NCBI RefSeq assembly: GCF_001550065.1
Contig: NZ_LRUB01000022.1
Location: 62,001-126,000, forward strand
Origin: Kordiimonas lipolytica
Lineage (GTDB): Bacteria; Pseudomonadota; Alphaproteobacteria; Sphingomonadales; Kordiimonadaceae
Length of the DNA: 64,000 nucleotides
Direction of reading: 5' to 3'
How positions within the stretch are numbered: the first letter of the stretch is position 1; each line of letters opens with the position of its first letter. The notes beneath the pieces are model-generated. The model did not search any database. It had not been told where the DNA came from and worked only from the letters and a program-made list of their open reading frames with translations. A program made the translations under genes and the position numbers. Of this stretch, positions 49,618 to 59,420 are shown in pieces.

Positions 49618-50420
49618 GTGGCACCCAGCTGTGACGGCTGTTTGTTGTCCGTACTATCTACTTCCGGGGTTTCCTTCAGCGTCGCCAGCCAGGCAATGAG
49701 GTTGGCGCGGTCGATGGGGCCTTTGAGTGTCCTGAATGCCCTGTGCGTGCCCTGGCGAAACGATTTTCGTTCCAGAAAGAAGTTTTCAAGCGCCTCTGGT
49801 GTCCAGTAGCCGCCGCGCCGGAGATGCTGGTCGCTATAGTCATAGCCTTCCGCGCCCGCGACCTTGCGGCCGATAACCCCAAACAGGTTTGGGCCAATTT
49901 TATGGCCTTCCTCCGGCCGGAAATTGTGACAAACCTGACAGGGCCTGGATAAGGCACGCCCCCGTTCGGGGGCTCCGCGGCTATAAATGCCAAGCGGCTT
50001 ATCGACGCTTTCGTCCAGTTTCGGATCGCTGGAAGCCAGCATAAGCCAGTCCAGCAGGTCAGCGCGGTCATGAGGGTTCATCAACCCGGAATAGGGCATC
50101 TTGTTGCCTGGGAGCGCAAGATGAGGCTTTGCGATGAAAGCGTTCAGTCGCTTGCGGTCCCAGCGGCCCGCTTGGTCAAGAAGTGTCTGGCTATAGTCAA
50201 AGCCAGGTGCGCTGGCAATGTCACGTTCCATCAACCCGTGAAGGTTGGGGCCATATCGGTGGGGGGCGTCTTTGGCAATGGTGTGGCAGCGAACGCAGTT
50301 CTGAAACAGGGCAGGGCCACGGCTATCTTCCGCCTCCGGTTGCCCAGCCATAGCGGAGTGGGAAAGCGCCAGAAAGGCCAGCAAAATCAAACACCAAGGG
50401 CGGTAAGCCGAACTTAACAT
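49596..50420 (-). CDS. Secreted diheme cytochrome c
   Basis: 274 residues with a signal peptide (CLILLAFLALSHSAMA) and two class I cytochrome c domains: heme sites C42-x-x-C45-H46 and C161-x-x-C164-H165. In the first domain Met108 (GNKMPYSG) is the expected sixth ligand. In the corresponding place of the second domain the sequence is GTHRAFRTLKG, with no Met; His226 may replace it. Periplasmic electron transfer is likely; partner unknown. It lies just outside the element. Confidence 0.88.
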   Translation of the reverse strand: MLSSAYRPWCLILLAFLALSHSAMAGQPEAEDSRGPALFQNCVRCHTIAKDAPHRYGPNLHGLMERDIASAPGFDYSQTLLDQAGRWDRKRLNAFIAKPHLALPGNKMPYSGLMNPHDRADLLDWLMLASSDPKLDESVDKPLGIYSRGAPERGRALSRPCQVCHNFRPEEGHKIGPNLFGVIGRKVAGAEGYDYSDQHLRRGGYWTPEALENFFLERKSFRQGTHRAFRTLKGPIDRANLIAWLATLKETPEVDSTDNKQPSQLGATTEDDRR

Positions 50421-50680
50421 ACTTAATCTATACTCATTAGCTCATTGCGTACTGGACCCCGTCAGGCACATTCTTAATGGCAGCAGCAGATTTTGTCATG
50501 GCGGTGTTTTGTCGCGCATGGCGTCTTCTTTATAAACGCAGGCCAATGACAGTAACATTGCAGGCAGGCGAGAATGCATCAATGCTGATTTAGGTGCAAT
50601 TTTCAGGAAGGCTGTCATGGAGTGGGGCATGATGGTATAACAAGCTGCCAGTGGGGGTGGCGATGAGCGGAGTGAAGTGA

Positions 50681-52942
50681 GTGGCCGATATTACAAATGA
50701 CCTGACGACGACCGCCTCCGTGGCCGAAGGCGAGGAGTTCGAAGGAGCGATCGAGTCTGTCGGGGACGAGGACTGGATTGCCGTTACGCTGACTGCGGGT
50801 GTGACATACGGTTTTAGTCTTAGGGGGCTTTTATCGAATAATGGTACGCTTGAGGACCCCTACATCAAGGGTATATACGATTCCAACGGCAATTCTCTGG
50901 GTGTTGAGGACGACGACAGTGGCGATGGTCGGGAAAGCCTCCTTGTGTTTACGCCTGACACAAGCGGAACCTATTATATCTCCGCCGGTAGCTGGGATGG
51001 TCCATTTGATGGGTATGACCCCACGGGCACCTATACTTTCAGCTATGGGGAATATGCCGGTACTGCTGTAACGCCTTTTTCAGAAGCTTTTGCCGAACAA
51101 ACCGAGGCAAGCGGCATCACCGAAGTCGACGCGCTTTTGTCGCTATGGCGCTATAAGAACCTGGAAGGCACGGAGGCCACTGAGGTCACTTACAGCTATC
51201 CGACAGACGGCAGTATTTATTCCGAAGACCCGGATTTTGGTTATGGGTCGGAATCCGCAGACTCTGAGCCGTGGGCAGGCATCAGCTATCTGATAGAGGC
51301 GGAAAAAGACCTGTTTGACGACGCCCTGTCGCAGATTTCCAGTTTTGCCAATATCGTCTTCACCCTGGTGCCTGACAATGCCGAAAGTGCAGGCGTTATC
51401 CGCCCGGCCTGGACCAATCTTGCAGACGAAGACGCTGCGGCATGGGCCTACCTGCCTTATTCATCATCGCAGGCTGGCGATATCTGGTTTCTTTCTCAGA
51501 ACCAGAGTACAGGCGGAGAAGGGTCTTATTTCCATACGGTGCTTTTGCATGAGCTCGGCCATGCAGTCGGCCTGAAGCACACATTCGACAGCGACGGGTC
51601 GGGTGTTGTGATGCCGGCAGAATATGACGGCCTCGAATATACTGTGATGTCTTATAATTCGTCAGTGGATACAGACATCCACTCGCTCGATTTCTACCCA
51701 ACGACCTACATGTATTACGATATTCTGGCGTTGCAGCACCTTTATGGGGCAATCGATGCCAATGAAGGCGACACCACATACAGCTTTCTGGCTGGCACCA
51801 GATATTATGAAACTGTCTGGGATACCGGCGGGACCGATACATACGATGCATCAAGCCAGACCAAAGCCGTTCATCTGGACCTGACGCCCGGAAGTTGGAG
51901 CAATGTCGGTACGACCGTTCTGACGTTTGGCGGGAGTAGCGCCAGCAAGACTGACACTGTGTTCACACCGCCTGAGATCACGATCGAGCGGGCCCTTGGC
52001 GGGCTGGGTGATGATACCCTAACCGGGAACGATGCCGCCAACCTGCTTGCAGGAAACGCAGGTGACGACAGCATTACAGGCGGTGGCGGCGATGATACGC
52101 TGCGGGGCAATGCAGGCGAGGACACACTTAAAGGTGGCCTTGGAAACGATGCCCTGTGGGCGGGCGCTGGTGATGCGAGTGCGGACCGCATGTCGGGCGG
52201 CCTTGGAAACGATACACTTGGCGGCGGCGCTGGCAATGACCTGCTGGATGGCGGAAACGGCGCAGACGTTGTCTTTGGCGGTTCCGGCGATGATACCATT
52301 GCAGGGGGCGGCTGGGTCAACGGTGCAGCCGTGACTGATGAAACCAGTGCAGCACAGCTCTGGGCTGGCGATGGCAATGACTTTGTTTTTGGTGCAGACG
52401 GCAATGATCAGCTTGGTGGCGGCGATGATGACGATAATATCTCAGGATTCGGCGGCGACGATGTGATCTACGCTGGTAAAACCGGGGCCGATACGCTGGA
52501 TGGCGGCGACGGCGACGATGTCATCTTCGGCGGCTCGGAAAACGACGTGGTTTCTGGCGGTGGCGGCAATGATGAAATATACGGCGGCGGCGGTAATGAT
52601 GTCGTGACAGGCGGTACAGGCGTCGACACGCTTTATGGTGGCACCGGCGATGATACGCTCACAGGCGGTGGCGGTGACGATATCCTGCGTGGCGGGGACG
52701 GGGCCGATGTGTTTGTCTTCTCCGGAAGCGGCGGCGATGATCAGATCGACGGTTTCACAATTGGCGAGGACATTCTCGACCTTGGTGACACCACGACAGA
52801 TTTCACCAACCTGGCAAGCGTGCAGGCCGCCGCATCGGAAACAGCCGATGGCCTGTTGATCGACCTTGGCGGTGGCGACAGCCTGCTGCTCACAGGTCTC
52901 TCGGTGGCTGACCTGTCGGGCATCGATATTCTTTATAGCTAG
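50681..52942 (+). CDS. Serralysin-like M10 metalloprotease with RTX repeats
   Basis: 753 residues. About 1-125 is a PPC-like beta-sandwich (ESVGDEDWIAVTLTAGVTYGFSL). The catalytic domain has HELGHAVGLKH at 290-300 (zinc ligands H290, H294, H300; Glu291) and a Met-turn VMSYN near 325. About 440-690 holds RTX nonapeptides (GNAGDDSITGGGGDDTLRG), and the acidic C-terminus fits type I secretion; no N-terminal signal peptide. GTG start, with GGAG 8 bases upstream. Probable secreted calcium-dependent protease. Confidence 0.88.
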   Translation: MADITNDLTTTASVAEGEEFEGAIESVGDEDWIAVTLTAGVTYGFSLRGLLSNNGTLEDPYIKGIYDSNGNSLGVEDDDSGDGRESLLVFTPDTSGTYYISAGSWDGPFDGYDPTGTYTFSYGEYAGTAVTPFSEAFAEQTEASGITEVDALLSLWRYKNLEGTEATEVTYSYPTDGSIYSEDPDFGYGSESADSEPWAGISYLIEAEKDLFDDALSQISSFANIVFTLVPDNAESAGVIRPAWTNLADEDAAAWAYLPYSSSQAGDIWFLSQNQSTGGEGSYFHTVLLHELGHAVGLKHTFDSDGSGVVMPAEYDGLEYTVMSYNSSVDTDIHSLDFYPTTYMYYDILALQHLYGAIDANEGDTTYSFLAGTRYYETVWDTGGTDTYDASSQTKAVHLDLTPGSWSNVGTTVLTFGGSSASKTDTVFTPPEITIERALGGLGDDTLTGNDAANLLAGNAGDDSITGGGGDDTLRGNAGEDTLKGGLGNDALWAGAGDASADRMSGGLGNDTLGGGAGNDLLDGGNGADVVFGGSGDDTIAGGGWVNGAAVTDETSAAQLWAGDGNDFVFGADGNDQLGGGDDDDNISGFGGDDVIYAGKTGADTLDGGDGDDVIFGGSENDVVSGGGGNDEIYGGGGNDVVTGGTGVDTLYGGTGDDTLTGGGGDDILRGGDGADVFVFSGSGGDDQIDGFTIGEDILDLGDTTTDFTNLASVQAAASETADGLLIDLGGGDSLLLTGLSVADLSGIDILYS

Positions 52943-52964
52943 AGCCGTTAAAGGCTGAACGACA

Positions 52965-52995
52965 AGGCGCTACCGACGGGTGGCGCCTTTTTATT
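52965..52995 (+). terminator. Intrinsic terminator of the M10 protease gene
   Basis: Stem GGCGCTACC / GGTGGCGCC (one G-T pair) around GACG, followed by TTTTTATTTT. Confidence 0.8.
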
Positions 52996-53035
52996 TTGCG
53001 CTCATGTTTAGCGCTCAGGGCGGTGCCGTCTCTCA

Positions 53036-53061
53036 AATAAAAAGCCGGGGCGAACCCCGGC
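53036..53061 (-). terminator. Intrinsic terminator of the oligopeptidase gene
   Basis: Stem GCCGGGG (53044-53050) / CCCCGGC (53055-53061) with CGAA loop. On the minus strand it is followed by TTTTTATTT. Confidence 0.85.
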
Positions 53062-53083
53062 TTCGTTAAGGCGTTTCAGAGGC

Positions 53084-54979
53084 TTATTTCCCCATGCGGT
53101 CGAGGATATTCTCTGCCTCATCCATCAGCCGGTTCATGCGGTTGATCAGGGTTTCGTAAGGCGTCTTGGATGCGAGGTCGACCTTGGATGCCGTCAGAAG
53201 TTCGTATGGATACTGCGACCCACCAGCTTCCAGAACCTTGATATAATCCTCAGTCGCTGTCTCATCGCCAGCCAGCATGCGCTCCGCGAACGCCGTGCCG
53301 CCAGAGATGGAAGTGGCATACTGATAGACATAGAAGTTCCGGTAGAAGTGCGGGATGTAAGCCCATTCGATGGCATAGGCGTCATCAATGTTCATCACAC
53401 CCTCATCATGGCCGTGATACTTTTTCAGCAGGTCCAGATAGAGCGCGGTCATCTTGGCGCCTGAAAGCGCCTCACCGGCTTCCTGCATTTCATGGATTTT
53501 CAGCTCGAACTCCGCGAACATGGTCTGGCGGAAGAAGGTCCCCCGGATGCCTTCAAGCGCCCGGTCGATATAGTAAAGCCGCTCCTCGTCTGGCAGGTCC
53601 TTCGCCAGCATATATTCCTGCAGTAGCACCTCATTGGTGGTGGAAGCCAGTTCCGCCGTGAAAGTGGTGTAGCTGAAGTTCTCAAACGGCTGGTTCTCAC
53701 GGCTCAGAAGTGTATGCACCGCGTGGCCCCATTCATGGCTGAAGGTGGAAACGTCCTCAAAGCCGCCGTTGAAGTTCAGCAGCACATAAGGGTGCACGTC
53801 ATATGCTGACCCGAACATATAGGCCCCAGGCCGCTTGCCAGGCTGCGGCAGCACATGCATCCAGTCTTCCTTGAAGCCTTCCTTCAGGTGCCCCAAGTAT
53901 TTTTCCCCGAAGGGCTGCAGGGACACGAGCGTCATTTCCTTGGCGTCATCCACGCTGAAGGTGCGGTCCAGCGCTGTTACCTCAGGGTAGATGTCATAAT
54001 AGTGAAGGTCCTCAAGCCCCAGAAGCCGCTGCCGCAATTTCAGGTAGCGGTGCATGCTGGCGAGGTTATCGTTCGCCGCGTCCACAAGCGTGCGGTAGAC
54101 ATCTGTTGGGATGTTGCTGCCGGAGACGGCAGAAGCCAGTGCGTTTTCATAACCGCGTGACTTGGCGCGGAATACATGGCCCTTCACATGTGTGCCAAGC
54201 GTGGCCCCCAGCATCGCTTCATACTGTTTCCAGGTGCCCCAGAAGGCATCGAAAACGGCTTTACGATCATCCCGGTTCTGTACTGCGCGATATTTGCTAT
54301 AGGCCGATTGGTTCAAAAGCTTCACTTCTTCGCCGTTCGATAGCGTGATCGAAGGCCAGGGGATGCTGGCATTGGCCATCAGTCCGTATATCTGGCCCGG
54401 GCCGGAAAGCACGTCGCCTGCATTTGCCAATACCTTTTCAGCTTCCTTGCTGAGCGTATAGTCTTTCTGCCTCAGGGTATCGCGAATATTGAAGGCGTGT
54501 TTCGCGAGGCCGGGTTCGGATGCAATAAAGCCTTCGATTTTTTGCGGGCCGACTTCCAGAAGTTCAGGCGCGATGAATGAAGTGGCCTGGCTGAATTCGG
54601 CAAAAAGGGACTGGGCAAGGCTCCTGCGTTCCTGGGTTTCTGAAACCCTCAGGTCTTCGTCGGCCGACAAAGTTGCATACACCAAAAGCCGCAGGGCAGA
54701 TTTCTGCAGGGCGGAAATCTTGTCTGATACCGCTAGAAGAGTGGTAGCGCTTTCCCCGAGTCGGCCGCGATAGGCGTCCAGCTCCTTCATGTTTGCCAGG
54801 ACCTGTTGACGTTCAGCTTCCCAACTATCGGCATTGGCATAAAGGTCTGTCAGGTCCCATACGGTTGCTTGGGGCATGTCTGTCGCGTACACGGGCAGAG
54901 TGCTTGGCACGCTGGCAAGCATGGCTGTCGATGTCATCAGGGCGGCAAGAGGCAGCCGCAGTTTTCTTGTGATTTTCAT
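53084..54979 (-). CDS. Exported oligoendopeptidase F (M3 family)
   Basis: 631 residues. H415-E-W-G-H419 (SHEWGHAVHT) is the zinc-binding motif of M3 peptidases, and the downstream Glu lies in 'FTAELASTTNEVLLQEY' as in PepF. A hydrophobic signal (LRLPLAALMTSTAMLASVPSTLPVYA) indicates export, in contrast to the usual cytosolic PepF; periplasmic degradation of short peptides is likely. ATG 54979 is preceded by GGGAGGAAAC. Monocistronic and next to the secreted M10 protease, which could supply its peptides. Confidence 0.9.
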   Translation of the reverse strand: MKITRKLRLPLAALMTSTAMLASVPSTLPVYATDMPQATVWDLTDLYANADSWEAERQQVLANMKELDAYRGRLGESATTLLAVSDKISALQKSALRLLVYATLSADEDLRVSETQERRSLAQSLFAEFSQATSFIAPELLEVGPQKIEGFIASEPGLAKHAFNIRDTLRQKDYTLSKEAEKVLANAGDVLSGPGQIYGLMANASIPWPSITLSNGEEVKLLNQSAYSKYRAVQNRDDRKAVFDAFWGTWKQYEAMLGATLGTHVKGHVFRAKSRGYENALASAVSGSNIPTDVYRTLVDAANDNLASMHRYLKLRQRLLGLEDLHYYDIYPEVTALDRTFSVDDAKEMTLVSLQPFGEKYLGHLKEGFKEDWMHVLPQPGKRPGAYMFGSAYDVHPYVLLNFNGGFEDVSTFSHEWGHAVHTLLSRENQPFENFSYTTFTAELASTTNEVLLQEYMLAKDLPDEERLYYIDRALEGIRGTFFRQTMFAEFELKIHEMQEAGEALSGAKMTALYLDLLKKYHGHDEGVMNIDDAYAIEWAYIPHFYRNFYVYQYATSISGGTAFAERMLAGDETATEDYIKVLEAGGSQYPYELLTASKVDLASKTPYETLINRMNRLMDEAENILDRMGK

Positions 54980-55188
54980 TGTTTCCTCCCACAAATAAGA
55001 TGTCGCTAGATTGGCGTCGGTTTGAGAGCGTGGCAATATAACCAAGGTTGATTTCAGGTGCGGTTGGGGCACTCTCAGGCTTGGGCATGGCCCGAATACA
55101 ACAGTCTGTATGTCACCAATAATTGATTGGTGAGGCAGAACCTGTTTCAATATGTTATTGAATTCAAACAGTTACTGTTGGGGGTAGA

Positions 55189-55830
55189 ATGAAAATCAGG
55201 GTTTTGATGCTGGTAATGGGGCTCATGGGCTCGCAGGTATCAGCTGCAGACTTATTGGTTGAGATTCAGGATGGCAAAGGCCAGCCTGTTCCAAATGCTG
55301 TTTTGTCGTTCGCACCAAAGTTTCCGCTGACACAACCGCCTCCGCAAATGGATGGGGCTGAGATGCGGCAGCAGGGGACAATGTTCTCGCCTTTTGTCCT
55401 GCCTGTGCGGGCGGGGACGACGGTATCCTTCCCCAATTTTGATGAATTCCGCCATCAGGTATATTCCTTCTCCAAGCCCAAGCGATTTGAGCTTCGGCTT
55501 TACGGCCAGGACGAAAGCAAGACCATCACATTCGATAACCCCGGCATTGTTGCCCTGGGGTGCAATATCCACGATAATATGCTCGCTTATATTTATGTAA
55601 GCGAGCATCCGGTTCTGGCGAAAACAGGCACAAACGGAACCGTTCTGGTTCAGGGGGTGGAGGTTGGTGAATATGATATTCACGTCTGGCACCCTGATCT
55701 CACGTCGGGTGAGGTGCCCGTTTTGACCGGCGTTGCAGTGCCAGCCGATGGCGGGGAAGCTAGGGGCCAAGTTAATCTGCGGTCTATTCGGAGTGTCCAG
55801 CAGCCGCCAGCAGAGGATGAATATAACTGA
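55189..55830 (+). CDS. Periplasmic cupredoxin-like protein
   Basis: 213 residues with signal peptide (VLMLVMGLMGSQVSA). Type 1 copper ligands can be placed at H89 (FRHQVYSF), C125 (ALGCNIHDNM), H128 and M131. Proteins of this kind are often labelled methylamine utilization protein, after amicyanin-like resemblance. It would carry electrons or sense copper in the periplasm. Its stop overlaps the start of the EAL-protein gene by one base, and a porin-like gene follows. Confidence 0.82.
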   Translation: MKIRVLMLVMGLMGSQVSAADLLVEIQDGKGQPVPNAVLSFAPKFPLTQPPPQMDGAEMRQQGTMFSPFVLPVRAGTTVSFPNFDEFRHQVYSFSKPKRFELRLYGQDESKTITFDNPGIVALGCNIHDNMLAYIYVSEHPVLAKTGTNGTVLVQGVEVGEYDIHVWHPDLTSGEVPVLTGVAVPADGGEARGQVNLRSIRSVQQPPAEDEYN

Positions 55831-58157
55831 TGCCAGCGTTTCGCTTCAGAACCAAACTGACGGTTGTCTATCTTGCGCTGTTTCTGGCGGTGATGGGTAT
55901 CATTCTTCTGGCTTTCTATCGGTCTGTGACCACCAATGTGGAAGACCAGACCCGCGAGCAGTTGGACGCTTCGGCCCGCGTATTCGAACGAATTGTCAAT
56001 TATCGGGTTAAAACGCTGGGCGAAAGTGTTTCGGCCCTTGCCCAGGATTATGGCTTCCGGCAGGCTTTGGGGACAGATGACCGGCCGACAGTGATTTCAG
56101 CCCTCCAAAACCAGGCCCGCCGGCTTGAGGCGGACATGGCGGTGATTACCGATATCGAAGGTTCCCCGATTGCATCACTTCTGGACGGCGAAGTGACCAG
56201 TGCGATGCCTATGATCAGCGATGACATGAAACAACTGGCTGAACGCGACGGTGTGGCATCAAAACTGGTATCTCTGGACGGGCGTATTTTCGAACTGGTA
56301 GTGACGGTAGTGCGCGCGCCGGTTCCCATTGCCTGGTTGGCCTTCGGCATTGAGCTGGACAAGGCTACAGCCCAGGAAATCAAAAGCCTGTCGCCAATTG
56401 ATCTTGAGATCGGTTTTCTCTACCGACAAGGCCAGGGGCAGTATCATGTTGCTGCGGCCACGTCGAACGCGGACGAGCTTGGGGGCTATCTGGTGCTGAC
56501 CAAACCGCGCGAGGAAGCCTTTCGCGCGACATTCCTGGATCAGGAGCATATGTTCCGCCGACAGCCGCTCGTCACGGGACAGGACGGCGAAGAAATATCC
56601 GCTCTTCTCTATTATTCGATGGATGCGGCGCTGGCGCCCTATGATCCGCTGGTATTCACCATGATCACTGTTTTGGTCCTGAGCCTGCTTCTTTTGATTG
56701 CGGGCAGCGTGGTTGTGGCGCGGGGCGTGACGAAACCACTAACCGATCTTGCGTCAGCAGCCCAGCAGATCGCCAAGGGCCGATATGAGGAAGTTGAAAC
56801 TGAAAGCCGCGGGGATGAGGTCGCAGACTTGACATCCAGCTTCAATCAGATGATCTCTGCGGTCAAGGAGCGGGAAAACAAGATCACCTTCCAAGCCTAT
56901 CATGATGTGGAGACAGGGCTTCGAAACCGTCTGATGTTCGACAGGATGATCGATCAAGAAATAGACCATTCAGATTCCTTTGTGCTTGTGCTGGCTGAAG
57001 TGCAGCAACTGCCGGAACTTCGCACTGTGCTTAACCACCAGAATATCAGCGAATTGATCAAGGGCGTTGCCCGTCGCATTGAAAAGGTTGCGGATACTGA
57101 AGTTGCGCGGGTATCAACAGAATCCTTCGGATTTCTGGTGCGTGACGCGGAAGAGGCAGAAACGCGAGCGTCGCTGGTTCTCAACAGTTTTCTGACCCCG
57201 TTTGATGTTGCCGATATTGTGATCGACGCGGGCGTCAAGCTGGGCCTTGTGAAGTTTCCAGGCGACGGCGAAGACAGCGCGACACTGTTGCGGCATGGCC
57301 AGGCTGCGCTTGACAAGGGGCGGGGCGCACCGCGTGGTTTTGCCTGGTACGATCCTGATCGCGATAGTTCGCAAAAGGCACGCCTTTCAATGATGAGTGA
57401 ACTTCGCGGCGGCCTGAAGAATGGCGAAGTGAAGTTCGCCTACCAGCCAAAGCTTGACTTGGCCAGCGGCAAAATCACGGCTGTCGAAGCCTTGATCCGC
57501 TGGATCAGCCCAACCCGTGGCTTTGTGCCGCCAGATGACTTCATCCCGATGGCGGAACGCACGGGCGATATTCGGCATGTGACCGATTGGGGCCTGAGGA
57601 AGGCGATTGAGCAAGCCGCCGAGTGGCGAGAAAGTGGGCTGAACCTGGCCGTGGCGATTAACCTTTCGACCAACGACCTTATGAACCATAATCTTCCGGC
57701 GCAAATTCTGGCACTCCTCAGGGAATATGACCTGCCGGCCGTTTTCCTGAAACTTGAGGTGACGGAAAGTGCTGTGATGCACGACATGACCCGGGCGCTG
57801 GATGTGCTCAATATGTTGAGCGCTATGGGCCTTGCTCTCTCGATTGACGACTACGGCACCGGCTATTCCTCGCTCAGCTACATCAAGAAGCTGCCAGTGG
57901 GTGAGATCAAGATCGACAAGTCCTTTGTTCTCAACCTGGCGAAAAACGATGAAGACAATATCCTCGTGCGCTCAACCATTGAGCTGGGCCATAACCTTGG
58001 TCTTTCGGTGACAGCGGAAGGGGTTGAGGATGAGGAATCGGTTGGCCGCTTGAGGGAATATGGCTGTGACGTGATTCAGGGCTATCATATTGCCCGTCCG
58101 TTGCCGCCCGCTGAGCTCGAGGAATTCCTGAAAGAGAGTGAGTATGGTCCGGCTTAA
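55830..58157 (+). CDS. Membrane EAL phosphodiesterase with degenerate GGDEF and HAMP
   Basis: 775 residues. N-terminal helix 9-31, a periplasmic sensor region (about 32-275), second helix about 276-300, HAMP (about 300-355), a GGDEF-like domain (about 365-520) and an EAL domain (about 525-770). The GGDEF site is lost: 'VSTESFGFLV' near 428-434 stands where the motif should be. EAL motif at E553-A-L555, and DDYGTGYSS is intact, so c-di-GMP hydrolysis is expected. It couples a periplasmic signal, possibly from the cupredoxin-like protein, to c-di-GMP. Confidence 0.87.
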   Translation: MPAFRFRTKLTVVYLALFLAVMGIILLAFYRSVTTNVEDQTREQLDASARVFERIVNYRVKTLGESVSALAQDYGFRQALGTDDRPTVISALQNQARRLEADMAVITDIEGSPIASLLDGEVTSAMPMISDDMKQLAERDGVASKLVSLDGRIFELVVTVVRAPVPIAWLAFGIELDKATAQEIKSLSPIDLEIGFLYRQGQGQYHVAAATSNADELGGYLVLTKPREEAFRATFLDQEHMFRRQPLVTGQDGEEISALLYYSMDAALAPYDPLVFTMITVLVLSLLLLIAGSVVVARGVTKPLTDLASAAQQIAKGRYEEVETESRGDEVADLTSSFNQMISAVKERENKITFQAYHDVETGLRNRLMFDRMIDQEIDHSDSFVLVLAEVQQLPELRTVLNHQNISELIKGVARRIEKVADTEVARVSTESFGFLVRDAEEAETRASLVLNSFLTPFDVADIVIDAGVKLGLVKFPGDGEDSATLLRHGQAALDKGRGAPRGFAWYDPDRDSSQKARLSMMSELRGGLKNGEVKFAYQPKLDLASGKITAVEALIRWISPTRGFVPPDDFIPMAERTGDIRHVTDWGLRKAIEQAAEWRESGLNLAVAINLSTNDLMNHNLPAQILALLREYDLPAVFLKLEVTESAVMHDMTRALDVLNMLSAMGLALSIDDYGTGYSSLSYIKKLPVGEIKIDKSFVLNLAKNDEDNILVRSTIELGHNLGLSVTAEGVEDEESVGRLREYGCDVIQGYHIARPLPPAELEEFLKESEYGPA

Positions 58158-59415
58158 AGCCATTCCAAGGGTGGCCTGCGCTGCCGCTCTGGCACTCTCT
58201 GCGGCATCACAAGTTCAAGCAGACGGCCTGCCGAAAGTCGATTTGGAGTTGCTGACTGACACGCGCTTTTCTGTTGTGTCCGGTGAGCAGGGCTGGTTTG
58301 ACGACTGGCTGGGCAAGCTTCGGTACGGCGGTGACCGCCTGGGCAGAGGGAAGGGCCGACTGCGGCTTGCTGAAATGTCGCTTATCGCCCGGTCTGACAT
58401 CACTTGGGATATGCAGGCTTTTGTTCACGCAAAGTTCGATCCGGAGCAGGATAAGCCGGCTGACCTGGTGGAAGCATTCCTACACTATAAACCCGTGCCC
58501 ACATCCAACCTGCAGTATGAAATGCGGGCGGGCCTTCTGTTCCCGCATATCTCGCGTGAGAATATATCCACAGCCTGGACCAGTCCTTTCACCATCACCC
58601 CGTCTGCTGTTAACAGCTGGGTGGGCGAGGAAATCCGCGCGCTCGCGCTTGAAGGCAAGGCCACATGGAAGATGGAGGGCCAAAAGCTATCTCTCACAGC
58701 TGCGGTATTTGGCTTCAATGATCCAGCAGGCACGCTATTGGCCTTCCGGGGCTGGGCCCTTGGTGACTATAAAACCGGCGCTTTCAGCCAGGTGCCGCTG
58801 GCGCCTGTCCCTTCTATCGAACCGGGTGGTTTTCTGGCCGACCAACCTGTCTGGGTGCATCCCATTCGTGAACTTGACGGGCGACCGGGGTTTTATGGCG
58901 CGCTTGATTGGGAGTATGGCAGGCGGGTCAAGCTGGGTGCCTTCTACTATGATAACCGCGGTGACCCGGAAACCTTCAAACACAAGCAGTATGCCTGGGA
59001 TACGCGCTTCCTGAACATCTATGCGGAAGTGAAGGCACCAGCCGGTATACAGCTGATCTCACAGTATATGGCAGGCAACACCAAGATGGGTAATCTCATC
59101 GGAGGGCAGCGGATGGTGGATGTCGATTTCTCGGCTGGGTATGTGATGGCCACCCGCAAGCTGGGCAAGCACCGTATCAGCCTGCGCCGCGACTGGTTCG
59201 ACACAGACGACAATACATTCGTGGCCGAAGACAACAATAATGAGGTCGGTACCGCCTGGACGCTGGCTTTCAATGCTAAGGTGGGCGAAAAAGCCAACCT
59301 GATTGCCGAAGTCCTGCGCGTGGACAGCAACCGGGCAGCCCGGCAAGGGCTGTGGTGGACCGCGCCGGAGCAGGACCAAATCCAGCTGCAGCTCAGCTAC
59401 CGGCAGCGTTTCTAG
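58144..59415 (+). CDS. Outer-membrane porin-like beta-barrel
   Basis: 423 residues with a signal peptide (RVACAAALALSAASQVQA) and a long series of amphipathic strands ending LQLSYRQRF, the C-terminal Phe typical of outer-membrane barrels. ATG 58144 preferred over in-frame GTG 58138; AAAGAGAG lies upstream. The start overlaps the EAL gene by 14 bases. No substrate motif; with the cupredoxin-like protein a metal or small-molecule uptake role is possible. Confidence 0.75.
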   Translation: MVRLKAIPRVACAAALALSAASQVQADGLPKVDLELLTDTRFSVVSGEQGWFDDWLGKLRYGGDRLGRGKGRLRLAEMSLIARSDITWDMQAFVHAKFDPEQDKPADLVEAFLHYKPVPTSNLQYEMRAGLLFPHISRENISTAWTSPFTITPSAVNSWVGEEIRALALEGKATWKMEGQKLSLTAAVFGFNDPAGTLLAFRGWALGDYKTGAFSQVPLAPVPSIEPGGFLADQPVWVHPIRELDGRPGFYGALDWEYGRRVKLGAFYYDNRGDPETFKHKQYAWDTRFLNIYAEVKAPAGIQLISQYMAGNTKMGNLIGGQRMVDVDFSAGYVMATRKLGKHRISLRRDWFDTDDNTFVAEDNNNEVGTAWTLAFNAKVGEKANLIAEVLRVDSNRAARQGLWWTAPEQDQIQLQLSYRQRF

Positions 59416-59420
59416 CTTTA

